A DNA stretch of 64,000 bases from contig JAJDDB010000027.1 of the NCBI GenBank assembly GCA_029260575.1, positions 560,501 through 624,500 on the forward strand, in the 5' to 3' direction. Below the pieces are notes generated by a model that saw only the letters and a list, made by a program, of their open reading frames with translations, did no database searches and was not told where the DNA came from. Made by a program: the position numbers and the translations under genes. Origin of the DNA: Phycisphaerales bacterium (GTDB lineage: Bacteria; Planctomycetota; Phycisphaerae; Phycisphaerales; SM1A02). The first letter of the stretch is position 1. Every line of letters starts with the position of its first letter. This document shows, piece after piece, positions 16,886 to 24,291 of this stretch.

Positions 16886-17547
16886 ACGTTTCCCCAAATC
16901 TCCAGAAGGCCCATATTGTCGCTCTTGGGCTCATCTGTATGCCAACTCGTTCGGAAATCGACCCTCCTCCGTTTGTCGGCGGAAATATGCAGTGAGGCGT
17001 AAGCGCTGAACAAGTCAGTACTAGGGGCCGATAATCGTGGGAATTCTTCTGAATATTCCAATTGCGTTTGGCCTGCGCCGTGTTACCCTAACGCCTAGTC
17101 TGCACTTGATCCGGTGCCAGGTTCTGGTTTCAGGTGGAGCATTCTGCCCTTTTTCCGGGGAAGAGAGTTGCCAAGAGAGAGAGGCATCTCGGTACGGTTG
17201 ATGCGCATGCGTCAGCTGAATGGGGTGTGTATTGGCCTTCCGTTGTTGAGGAATCAACTTCGGTGGTTTGTCATGGTGGGTTCATTGCAGCGTTGCTGAA
17301 GTGACTCATTCAGACAAGAAGTTTCATAGAAGGAGGAGGCATTCTCTTTTTGACCGCAAATCGTAACTCGTCAGGTCCACTAGGGAGGAGCGGGTTACGA
17401 ACATGATCCACAATCCGTGAATCATTTTAATTCTGTAGCGCATCCCTTGGTGTTGATCGAATTCGGCCGTGCGGAGCTGATCGATCAGACAAAGCGCTTC
17501 AGGCATTCTCACACGTGTGAATTTTTTGCTTTGGAGGAAAAAGGACA
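16886..17547. other. 662-bp intergenic stretch
   Basis: Between the divergent CPBP protease and PEP-CTERM-like genes. No frame has coding character. It contains a purine-rich GAAGGAGGAGG at about 17330-17341 with no reading frame behind it, and a 12-bp palindrome (17509-17520) just before the PEP-CTERM-like gene. The length suggests promoters and a long leader for the downstream gene. Confidence 0.55.
17509..17520. promoter_or_regulatory. 12-bp palindrome upstream of the PEP-CTERM-like gene
   Basis: TCACACGTGTGA is a perfect palindrome 27 nt before the ATG at 17548, followed by a T-rich stretch and the GGAGG ribosome site. A hairpin could have only a 4-bp stem, so a binding site for a dimeric regulator is more likely. 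Confidence 0.3.
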
Positions 17548-18303
17548 ATGAAAAAGGCATTTGCTTTAACAAGCGCCCTTGCTCTTGGTCTGACGACAGC
17601 CGCGTTTGCGGGTGCCGGCAGTTGGGACGAAGCCGTCGATGGCGGCGCTGATGCAGGCGACGGACCGTTCACCGGTTTCCAGTCGATCATGAATGGTGGC
17701 GGTCCCGTCACCACGATCAGCGGTAGCATGGACTGGTTCAACCTCGGCGATCACGTCGATGCGTACAAGATCACGATCAAAGACGCAGCAAACTTCCTGG
17801 TCACGACGAACCCCGCCGGTGGCGGCAGCTTTCTTGGTCAGGACGGGTTTGAAGACGATTCGCGTCTGTTCCTGTTCGATCTGGCCGGCAACCTTGTGAT
17901 GGCCAACGACGACTCGATCGCAGCTTTCGGCGGTAGCCTTGAGTCAACTCTCGCGAATCCGGCCACGTGGACGGCCAACGGCGGCGCTCTGAACAACGCG
18001 CCCGGCACAGTCGTCAACGGCCAGGATTACGTTCTCGCAGTGTCGTATTTCGAGAACAATATCACTGACGGTGGCGGCAATGGTCAGGCTGACTTCACCG
18101 ACTTTGACGGATTACAGGGTCAGAATCCGCTGTTTGCTGGCGCCGCAGGCTGGGACGATCCCGGCGATTTCGACGATGGCTGGACATACACCATCGCATT
18201 GACGGGTGCTTCCGGCATGTCCGCTATTCCGACTCCCGGCGCATTGGCGCTGCTCGGTCTGGCAGGTCTTGCAGGTACACGTCGTCGTCGCAACAGCAAC
18301 TGA
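17548..18303 (+). CDS. secreted protein with DVUA0089-like domain and PEP-CTERM-like anchor
   Basis: 251 residues. A signal peptide (residues 1-22) ends in A-A-F-A. The body carries W-D-E-A-V-D-G-G-A-D-A-G-D and D-S-R-L-F-L-F-D...N-D-D-S, shared with the protein at 8281. The last ~25 residues are a sorting signal: I-P-T-P-G, a hydrophobic helix A-L-A-L-L-G-L-A-G-L-A, and R-R-R-R. This is a PEP-CTERM variant that would be processed by an exosortase-type enzyme in the cytoplasmic membrane. A strong GGAGG ribosome site and a following Rho-independent terminator suggest a single-gene, well-expressed transcript. Confidence 0.85.
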   Translation: MKKAFALTSALALGLTTAAFAGAGSWDEAVDGGADAGDGPFTGFQSIMNGGGPVTTISGSMDWFNLGDHVDAYKITIKDAANFLVTTNPAGGGSFLGQDGFEDDSRLFLFDLAGNLVMANDDSIAAFGGSLESTLANPATWTANGGALNNAPGTVVNGQDYVLAVSYFENNITDGGGNGQADFTDFDGLQGQNPLFAGAAGWDDPGDFDDGWTYTIALTGASGMSAIPTPGALALLGLAGLAGTRRRRNSN

Positions 18304-18369
18304 AGCTGTTGGACAAACATAAGAAAGTCGCTCTTCGGTTCACACCGGGTGCGCACTGACAACGACACG

Positions 18370-18401
18370 AACTGTCTGGCTGAAAGGTCAGGCAGTTTTT
18401 T
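18370..18401 (+). terminator. Rho-independent terminator
   Basis: A 9-bp stem (AACTGTCTG / CAGGCAGTT, one G-T pair) with a 10-nt loop is followed by a run of six T. It lies 67 bp after the stop of the PEP-CTERM-like gene. Confidence 0.8.
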
Positions 18402-18551
18402 GATGACACGTGCTTTGCTCTCACGACCCACTACTCGAAGTCGCCGAGTTCTGAATCCGGTTATGAAAGACTTGTAAATGCTGCACAATGCAGGACAATA
18501 ATCGAAGCCTGAACCTATCCTTGCAGACAGTTCAGAGTGTGGAGATGAGGA

Positions 18552-20288
18552 ATGTCTTCGAAGACTCAATCGATTCAAACGATTGTTGCGACCGCAATGT
18601 TGACTGTTGTTTCCGGCGCTGCCGGGCAAGTCACATTCACCAACGCAACAACTTCTTCAGGACTTGTATCACAGCATGCTCCTGACAGCGTTTGCATGGG
18701 TAATGATTATTGGATGACCGGCGGATGCGCAGTCGGTGACTTCAATAATGACAACTGGCCGGACCTGTACTGGGTCGGAGGCGGGCTCACGCCGGACAAG
18801 TTGTTTCTCAACAGCGGCGACGGGACTTTTACCGAGCAGGCTGCAGCGTGGGGGCTCGGTACGCATTCCGGAGTCGGCGCGTCGGTTGCCGATTTCAACA
18901 ACGACGGACGCCTCGACATTTTCGTCACGAGCTACGGTGAACCAGGTACCGCCGGAAGTCCGGGTAAGCACCGCCTGTATCGAAATGACGGCGCAGGCTT
19001 CACTGATGTCGCCGTGGCAGCAGGCGTGAACCAGGCTTCGCCCGATCGCCCAGCCGGGTTCGGATCAGCCTGGGGCGATTATGACAACGATGGTGATCTG
19101 GATCTTTTCGTCTGCACATGGAAAATCCCATCGATCAGTCCCGCACCGGGAAATATTCTCTTTCGCAACAATGGCGACAGTACGTTTACGAATGTCACAC
19201 AGAGTGCGATTGGCGCTGTGCTTGACGAGATTAGTGGTTTTCAGCCGCGCTTCATTGACCTCGACGACGACACATATCCTGAACTCATCATTGCTGCGGA
19301 TTTTGGTACGTCGCATTACCTCAAGAACAACGCAGACGGCACATTCACTGACCTGACTGCTTCCTCGGGAACCGGCCTTGACACCAACGGGATGGGGCAG
19401 ACGATCGGCGACTTCAATAACGACGGACTCTTTGATTGGTACGTCACGTCCATTCATCTTGAAGGCGGCGGTACACACGCAACAGGCAACATGCTGTACA
19501 TGGCGACCGCGACTCACCAGTACACGGAAACGTCTCAGGCGGCTGGTTGCAACGATGGTGGTTTCGGGTGGGGAACGATAGCTGTCGATCTTGACCATGA
19601 CACATTGGTCGACATCGTGGAAGTGAATGGGAATGTTGATCCGGAACAGGCATACCTGTTCTACAACAACGGCGATGACACATTCAGCGAGATCGCTGTA
19701 GCGTCAGGAATCGATCACACCGATGACGGGCGCGGGCTCGCATGGCTCGACGCCGACCGCGATGGCGACCTTGACATCGTCATCTGTACAAATTTTGGCG
19801 CGCTCGAATATTATCGCAACGACACTGCACCGATCGGTTCGTGGCTGCACATCACCCTCGACACTTCGGGCTCAGCCACTCTGCCACCCAATGGATTTGG
19901 CGCGAAAGTGACCGCGACAATCGGTGGCCAGTCCTACATTCGATCCATGGATGGCCATCCGAGTTACGTCAGCACATCAGAACTAATTGTGCATTTTGGT
20001 CTCGGAATTGCATCCGTCGTTGATGAGTTGCGCGTGCAGTGGCCCGATGGCCGTATTACCGTCCTCAAGAATGTCGCGGTGAATCAGATACTCACGATCG
20101 ACGATTCGGCCGTCATTCCACAATGTACAGGAGATGTCACCGGTGATGGTGCGGTCAATGTCTTCGACCTGCTGGCACTTCTATCGGCATGGGGTCTGAA
20201 CCCCGGTCATAACGCGGATTTTGATGACAACAATTCTGTCGATGTCTTTGACCTGCTTGATCTCCTGAACGCGTGGGGCGATTGCTGA
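18552..20288 (+). CDS. secreted FG-GAP/VCBS repeat protein with ASPIC/UnbV domain and dockerin
   Basis: 578 residues. Signal peptide (about residues 1-25, ending A-A-G-Q). Several FG-GAP/VCBS repeats with D-F-N-N-D/D-G-x-x-D-I/L motifs (G-D-F-N-N-D, D-Y-D-N-D-G-D-L-D, D-R-D-G-D-L-D-I) form a Ca-binding beta-propeller. An ASPIC/UnbV domain follows at ~430-515 (G-F-G-A-K-V, W-P-D-G-R). Two type-I dockerin repeats (D-V-T-G-D-G-A-V-N-V-F-D-L-L and D-D-N-N-S-V-D-V-F-D-L-L) end the protein. CRTAC1-like proteins with a dockerin are common in planctomycetes. The ribosome site GGAGATGAGG precedes the ATG. Confidence 0.9.
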   Translation: MSSKTQSIQTIVATAMLTVVSGAAGQVTFTNATTSSGLVSQHAPDSVCMGNDYWMTGGCAVGDFNNDNWPDLYWVGGGLTPDKLFLNSGDGTFTEQAAAWGLGTHSGVGASVADFNNDGRLDIFVTSYGEPGTAGSPGKHRLYRNDGAGFTDVAVAAGVNQASPDRPAGFGSAWGDYDNDGDLDLFVCTWKIPSISPAPGNILFRNNGDSTFTNVTQSAIGAVLDEISGFQPRFIDLDDDTYPELIIAADFGTSHYLKNNADGTFTDLTASSGTGLDTNGMGQTIGDFNNDGLFDWYVTSIHLEGGGTHATGNMLYMATATHQYTETSQAAGCNDGGFGWGTIAVDLDHDTLVDIVEVNGNVDPEQAYLFYNNGDDTFSEIAVASGIDHTDDGRGLAWLDADRDGDLDIVICTNFGALEYYRNDTAPIGSWLHITLDTSGSATLPPNGFGAKVTATIGGQSYIRSMDGHPSYVSTSELIVHFGLGIASVVDELRVQWPDGRITVLKNVAVNQILTIDDSAVIPQCTGDVTGDGAVNVFDLLALLSAWGLNPGHNADFDDNNSVDVFDLLDLLNAWGDC

Positions 20289-20335
20289 TTCACATGTAAC
20301 ACTCGCGCGGCGTTTCCCTGACGGCCGCTGCGTCG

Positions 20336-20341
20336 TACAGT
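20336..20341 (+). promoter_or_regulatory. -10 hexamer of a leaderless promoter
   Basis: TACAGT ends 6 nt before the in-frame GTG at 20348. The GTG at 20342 directly abuts the hexamer and is an unlikely start. Confidence 0.45.
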
Positions 20342-20347
20342 GTGCGC

Positions 20348-22057
20348 GTGCTGATGTGGGAAACACTTCTGCAGATACTCCTGTTGCTGCTGGCAGCACT
20401 GGTTCTGGGCGCGCTCGCAGAGCGGCTCAAACAAAGCGCGATCCTCGGCTACCTGCTTGCAGGCACGCTGCTCGGGCCCAATGCGCTGAATCTTGTCTCC
20501 AGCCACAGCGATGATGCTGTCGCTGCCGGACCTGGTCTGGTGGAAGTTCTCGCAGAACTCGGTGTAGCGCTGCTGCTGTTTTCGATCGGCCTGGAGTTCT
20601 CGTTTCGGCGCTTGCGGCGGTTGGGCCCGGCCGCACTCGGCGGCGGCGCCCTGCAGGTTGTCGTCACGGTGGCATTGGGCGCAGGTGTCGCCCTCGCTGG
20701 CGGCTTGTCGTTGAAGACCGCCCTGGCGGTGGGCGCGATCGTCACGCTGAGCAGTACAGCGTGTGTGCTGCGCGTGCTGCTGTCTCGGGCGGAACTCGAA
20801 TCGATTCATGGACGGCTGGCGACGGGGATTCTGCTCGTGCAGGATCTTGCCGTCGTGCCACTGGTACTGTTTCTGGGCATACTTGGCGGCGAAAGTGACG
20901 GCGGCGCAATGCTGCTGGACGCCGGCCGCAAAATCATTGCTGCGGTTGCGCTCATCAGCGGATTCTGGGTCTTGTTCAACTATGTCGTGCCCTGGGTTCT
21001 GGGGACTGACCTGATGCGGCGCAATCGTGAACTCCCGATTCTGATTGCGATTGTTGCAGGACTCGGCTCTGCGATGACAACGCACCGGCTGGGGCTCTCT
21101 GCATCGCTGGGCGCGTTCATCGTCGGCATGATTCTGGCAGAGTCGCCGTTCGCTGTGCAGATACGAGCAGATATTTCCTCGCTGCGCACGCTGCTGCTCA
21201 CACTCTTTTTCAGCTCTATCGGGATGCTCGGCGACCCGTCCTGGGCGTTTCGGAATGCGCCGCTGGTGATCGCCGTCGTCATCGCAATTGTCATCGGCAA
21301 GTTGCTCATCACGTGGTTTGTGCTGCGCCTCATGCGCGTGCGCCATCGCCACGGCCTTGCAGCGGGGATTTCACTTGCACAGGCTGGTGAGTTTTCGTTC
21401 GTATTGGCCGCGGTTGCGGTTGCGGGAAACCTCATCAACGATGCGCTGCTGAATTTGCTTGTCACAGCGACGATTGCGACGTTGTTCATGACGCCGTATC
21501 TCGTCGCAGCAGCGCCGGCTGTTGCACACCTAGTAACTTCACAACTACGGCGGATGCGGCTGATCAAACCTGTTATTGATCCAGCTGTAAAGTCGAGCAT
21601 CGGCGCACATGATCGGCATGTCATCATTATCGGTTTTGGACCGGCCGGGCAGGCAATCGGCGAGACAATGATCAACAGGGCTGACTTTGTACATGTCATA
21701 GAACTCAACCATGCAGCGGTCACTGAAGCCCGGCGGCTTGGATTTCACGCGTATTATGGTGATGCAACACATGCAGAGGTTCTGGAACACGTTCACGCTG
21801 CATCGGCGGCGGCAGTGGTCATAACTATTCCGGATCCGAATGGTGCGCGTCGAATCATTTTGAGTCTGCGAGCGCTGAGCCCGGATATCTTCATCATTGT
21901 GCGGGCGCGATACCACTTGTATCGATGGGAATTGCAACATGCCGGCGCTGACGTTGTGATTGATGAAGAGTATCAGCTCGGGATCCACGTTGCTGCGGAG
22001 TTGCACCATTATCTCGGAACACTCAGCAGGAGTGAAGACCCGCCGACATCAGTCTGA
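20348..22057 (+). CDS. Kef/CPA2-type monovalent cation:proton antiporter with TrkA-N domain
   Basis: 569 residues. About twelve membrane helices (residues ~5-390) contain the CPA2 features G-Y-L-L-A-G-T-L-L-G-P and a second half with L-G-A-F-I-V-G-M-I-L-A-E-S. The cytoplasmic C-terminus (about 410-530) is a Rossmann TrkA-N/RCK domain with G-F-G-P-A-G-Q-A-I-G and the Y-G-D-A-T turn. Such proteins exchange K+ or Na+ for H+, gated by nucleotide or ligand. The 3' end overlaps the convergent DUF389 gene by 9 bp. GTG 20348 is chosen by the promoter spacing; GTG 20342 and ATG 20354 are alternatives. Confidence 0.9.
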   Translation: MLMWETLLQILLLLLAALVLGALAERLKQSAILGYLLAGTLLGPNALNLVSSHSDDAVAAGPGLVEVLAELGVALLLFSIGLEFSFRRLRRLGPAALGGGALQVVVTVALGAGVALAGGLSLKTALAVGAIVTLSSTACVLRVLLSRAELESIHGRLATGILLVQDLAVVPLVLFLGILGGESDGGAMLLDAGRKIIAAVALISGFWVLFNYVVPWVLGTDLMRRNRELPILIAIVAGLGSAMTTHRLGLSASLGAFIVGMILAESPFAVQIRADISSLRTLLLTLFFSSIGMLGDPSWAFRNAPLVIAVVIAIVIGKLLITWFVLRLMRVRHRHGLAAGISLAQAGEFSFVLAAVAVAGNLINDALLNLLVTATIATLFMTPYLVAAAPAVAHLVTSQLRRMRLIKPVIDPAVKSSIGAHDRHVIIIGFGPAGQAIGETMINRADFVHVIELNHAAVTEARRLGFHAYYGDATHAEVLEHVHAASAAAVVITIPDPNGARRIILSLRALSPDIFIIVRARYHLYRWELQHAGADVVIDEEYQLGIHVAAELHHYLGTLSRSEDPPTSV

Positions 22058-23131
22058 GTGGCGCTGGACGTCGGGCGCTTCTCCGCTGCGCTGCACCGGT
22101 TGAATCTCGTCAAAATTCTTTGGCCCCCCGGCGAGCAAGATCGCGACAACAAGTGCGGCCAGAATTGTCAGCCACGTTCCAACAGCAGCCCAGGACATCT
22201 TGCGGGCGCGATCCTTCTCCCACCACGACAGCGGGCGCACTCCCTGTGCAAGAAACATAAGCGTTCCGGCAAGATTGACGCAGATAATGTTGGCTGCCAA
22301 CAGCAGCGCTGCCCCCCCTGCGTACGACCACTCGCCGGCGCCGATCATCAATCCCATCGCGACTAGTGGTGGAACAAGCGCAACTGCGACCATTACGCCA
22401 ACGAGCGCCGCCGCAACACCACTCGTCAGCGCCAAGACTCCCGCAGCCCCTGCGGCAAGCGCGAGCACAATGTCAGAAAGCGACACCTGCAAACGAGTTT
22501 GCAACTCTTCCGAAGACAAGCTTATATCAAAGATCAACCCAATCAGGACAGCCAGAACAAGCGCAGTGCCGCTTCCGACAAGGTTTGAAAAGAGAGCGCG
22601 CTTCAGGAGTTTGCCATCTGCAAGAGTTGTCGCAAGTGCAAGACCGACGTTGGGCCCGAGCAGCGGCGCGATGACCATGGCGCCGATGATGACCGCAACG
22701 TTATCGCGCATCATGCCGACCGCTGCGACTATTGACGAAAGACCTGCAGTAATGACCATCACAGGCGAAAGCACTGTGATATCCCAGACGTCGTTGTACA
22801 ACTCTTCACGGCTGACGCCGGAGGTCGGACCGGTAGAATTGCTTTGTTCTTCCTCTTGTGCATCCGCCGCTTCCGCTTCGCGAGAAATGCGAGGAAGAAC
22901 CGCCTCGACGGAGGTAATGATCAAACGAAAGTCAGTATCGTTGCCAAGCCGATCTTCCAGACGATCGACAACCGGGCCGGTTCGGTCCGAGTCGAGCACG
23001 AATTGCACGACGAGCCGGCCGTCGAATTCGCGCTCAGTCCACGCCTTGAGCGGCGGATCAACCTGCATGATGTCATGCACAGCGTCTGCACGATCTTTGG
23101 GCACCGAAAGTTCGATCATCCGTAGCGCCAT
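22049..23131 (-). CDS. DUF389 family membrane protein
   Basis: 360 residues. A soluble N-terminal ferredoxin-like part (about 1-85) is followed by six membrane helices with the family segments N-V-A-V-I-I-G-A-M-V-I-A-P-L-L-G-P and S-G-V-A-A-A-L-V-G-V-M-V-A-V-A-L-V-P-P. The function of the family is unknown. The start at 23131 is preceded at 6 nt by TAGAAC (23138-23143 on the minus strand), a weaker form of the leaderless pattern. It overlaps the antiporter gene tail-to-tail. Confidence 0.88.
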   Translation of the reverse strand: MALRMIELSVPKDRADAVHDIMQVDPPLKAWTEREFDGRLVVQFVLDSDRTGPVVDRLEDRLGNDTDFRLIITSVEAVLPRISREAEAADAQEEEQSNSTGPTSGVSREELYNDVWDITVLSPVMVITAGLSSIVAAVGMMRDNVAVIIGAMVIAPLLGPNVGLALATTLADGKLLKRALFSNLVGSGTALVLAVLIGLIFDISLSSEELQTRLQVSLSDIVLALAAGAAGVLALTSGVAAALVGVMVAVALVPPLVAMGLMIGAGEWSYAGGAALLLAANIICVNLAGTLMFLAQGVRPLSWWEKDRARKMSWAAVGTWLTILAALVVAILLAGGPKNFDEIQPVQRSGEAPDVQRHSD

Positions 23132-23199
23132 ACCAGTGTTCTAACAACCAGCATCACCGCCGACAAGCGCGTGGAGGTGAGTTGCCACAAGCGAGTGTG

Positions 23200-23205
23200 T
23201 ATACT
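23200..23205 (+). promoter_or_regulatory. -10 hexamer upstream of the DUF2959 gene
   Basis: TATACT, 26 nt before the ATG at 23232, with a CGGAG ribosome site in between. The promoter and start of the interrupted gene therefore look intact. Confidence 0.45.
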
Positions 23206-23231
23206 CTCTCGCGTATTCGGAGTTCCCTGCT

Positions 23232-23885
23232 ATGCGAATCACATTGCTTGGTTTGACGGCACTGCTGTTGCTGACGATTCTCCCTGCCGGATGCAAGAGC
23301 ACCTATTACGGCGCATGGGAATCAATGGGCGTACACAAGCGCGACATTCTGGTGGAACGCGTAGAGAAGGCACGTGATGATCAGGAGCAGGCGAAAGAAT
23401 AGTTCGCCAGTGCTCTTGAGCAATTCATGAGCGTTGTGGAAGTGAACGGCTCGGATTTGCAGAGCAAGTACGACACGCTTCGAAGTGAGCTTGACGACAG
23501 CGAAGATGCAGCTTCGGATGTTCGTGGCCGCATTGACTCCATCGAATCCGTAGCTGAAGCCCTGTTCGATGAATGGGAAACCGAACTGGAAGAGTACACC
23601 AGTGATGACCTTCGCCGCACCAGCGAACAACAACTGCGCGAAACACGCAGCCGATATGAACAAATGATCGCTGCGATGCGCCGGGCCGAAGCCACGATGG
23701 AACCGGTGCTTGCAACTTTTCGTGACCAGGTGCTGTTCCTGAAGCACAATCTCAATGCCCGCGCTATTGCTGCGATTCAGGATTCCGCAGCAGAACTCGA
23801 AAGTGACATCGAGATGCTGATCGAACAGATGCAGCGCTCCATCGACGAAGCAAACGCGTTCATCGACACGATGGTTGCGCAGTGA
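23232..23885 (+). pseudogene. DUF2959 family lipoprotein gene interrupted by an in-frame amber codon
   Basis: From the ATG at 23232 the frame encodes a lipoprotein signal (LTILPAGC), then Y-Y-G-A-W-E-S-M-G-V-H-K-R-D-I-L-V-E-R-V and D-D-Q-E-Q-A-K-E, then TAG at 23400-23402. The same frame continues without another stop to 23885, with F-A-S-A-L-E-Q-F, A-L-F-D-E-W-E and D-Q-V-L-F-L-K-H-N-L-N-A-R-A-I-A. Both halves together make one complete DUF2959 protein of about 217 residues. As I recall the family, the TAG falls where it has Gln (E-A-K-E-Q-F), so one C-to-T change explains it. Translation restarting at ATG 23427 could yield a soluble 152-residue fragment. A sequencing error is possible. Confidence 0.85.
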
Positions 23886-23886
23886 T

Positions 23887-24219
23887 TCACCAGTTCAGCG
23901 GATCGCTGCCGCCAGCTGATTCCAACAGCGTCTTGGTCGCGTGCAGCGACTCAAACTCATCTTCGGGGATCGCTGACTTCTTCACCTGTCCCTGCTTGAA
24001 ACGCACCTGCATTTGCTCGTCCAGGTAATACAGAACCGTTATTGCGTTGCGCCATTTCTCGACTGAATCGCCCGGCCGATACATGCGGTAAAACTCCCGC
24101 GTTTCGTCGCTGATGAGATCGGGCTGGCCGTGCTGCTTCATGTACTGCCCGGGCGTCTGACAACCGGTGAGCACCAGTACTGCAACCAACGTTGTGATTG
24201 TGAGTATGCGTCGCATCAT
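23887..24219 (-). CDS. small lipoprotein, hypothetical
   Basis: 110 residues with a lipobox signal (L-V-A-V-L-V-L-T-G-C, Cys at about 19) and a soluble remainder containing F-Y-R-M-Y-R-P-G-D-S-V-E-K-W-R-N-A-I-T-V-L-Y-Y-L. I do not recognise the family. It begins 72 bp after the metH stop on the same strand and probably shares its transcript. The start is the first of two adjacent ATGs; a GTG at 24282 would put the lipobox too deep. Its stop lies one base from that of the DUF2959 gene. Confidence 0.7.
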   Translation of the reverse strand: MMRRILTITTLVAVLVLTGCQTPGQYMKQHGQPDLISDETREFYRMYRPGDSVEKWRNAITVLYYLDEQMQVRFKQGQVKKSAIPEDEFESLHATKTLLESAGGSDPLNW

Positions 24220-24291
24220 TGCAGCGATGTCATCGGCGAGATCGGCTGCGATTCTGAAATTCAAGCTGGCAACTCTGGTCACGCGTTGCGA

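Noticed and set aside
20207-21352. Long minus-strand reading frame opposite the antiporter gene
   Set aside because: It is rich in His, Arg and Gln, matches no family and mirrors the codon structure of the well-supported antiporter gene.
22200-23144. 314-codon plus-strand frame opposite the DUF389 gene
   Set aside because: Ser/Thr/Arg-rich antisense translation of a recognised membrane protein.
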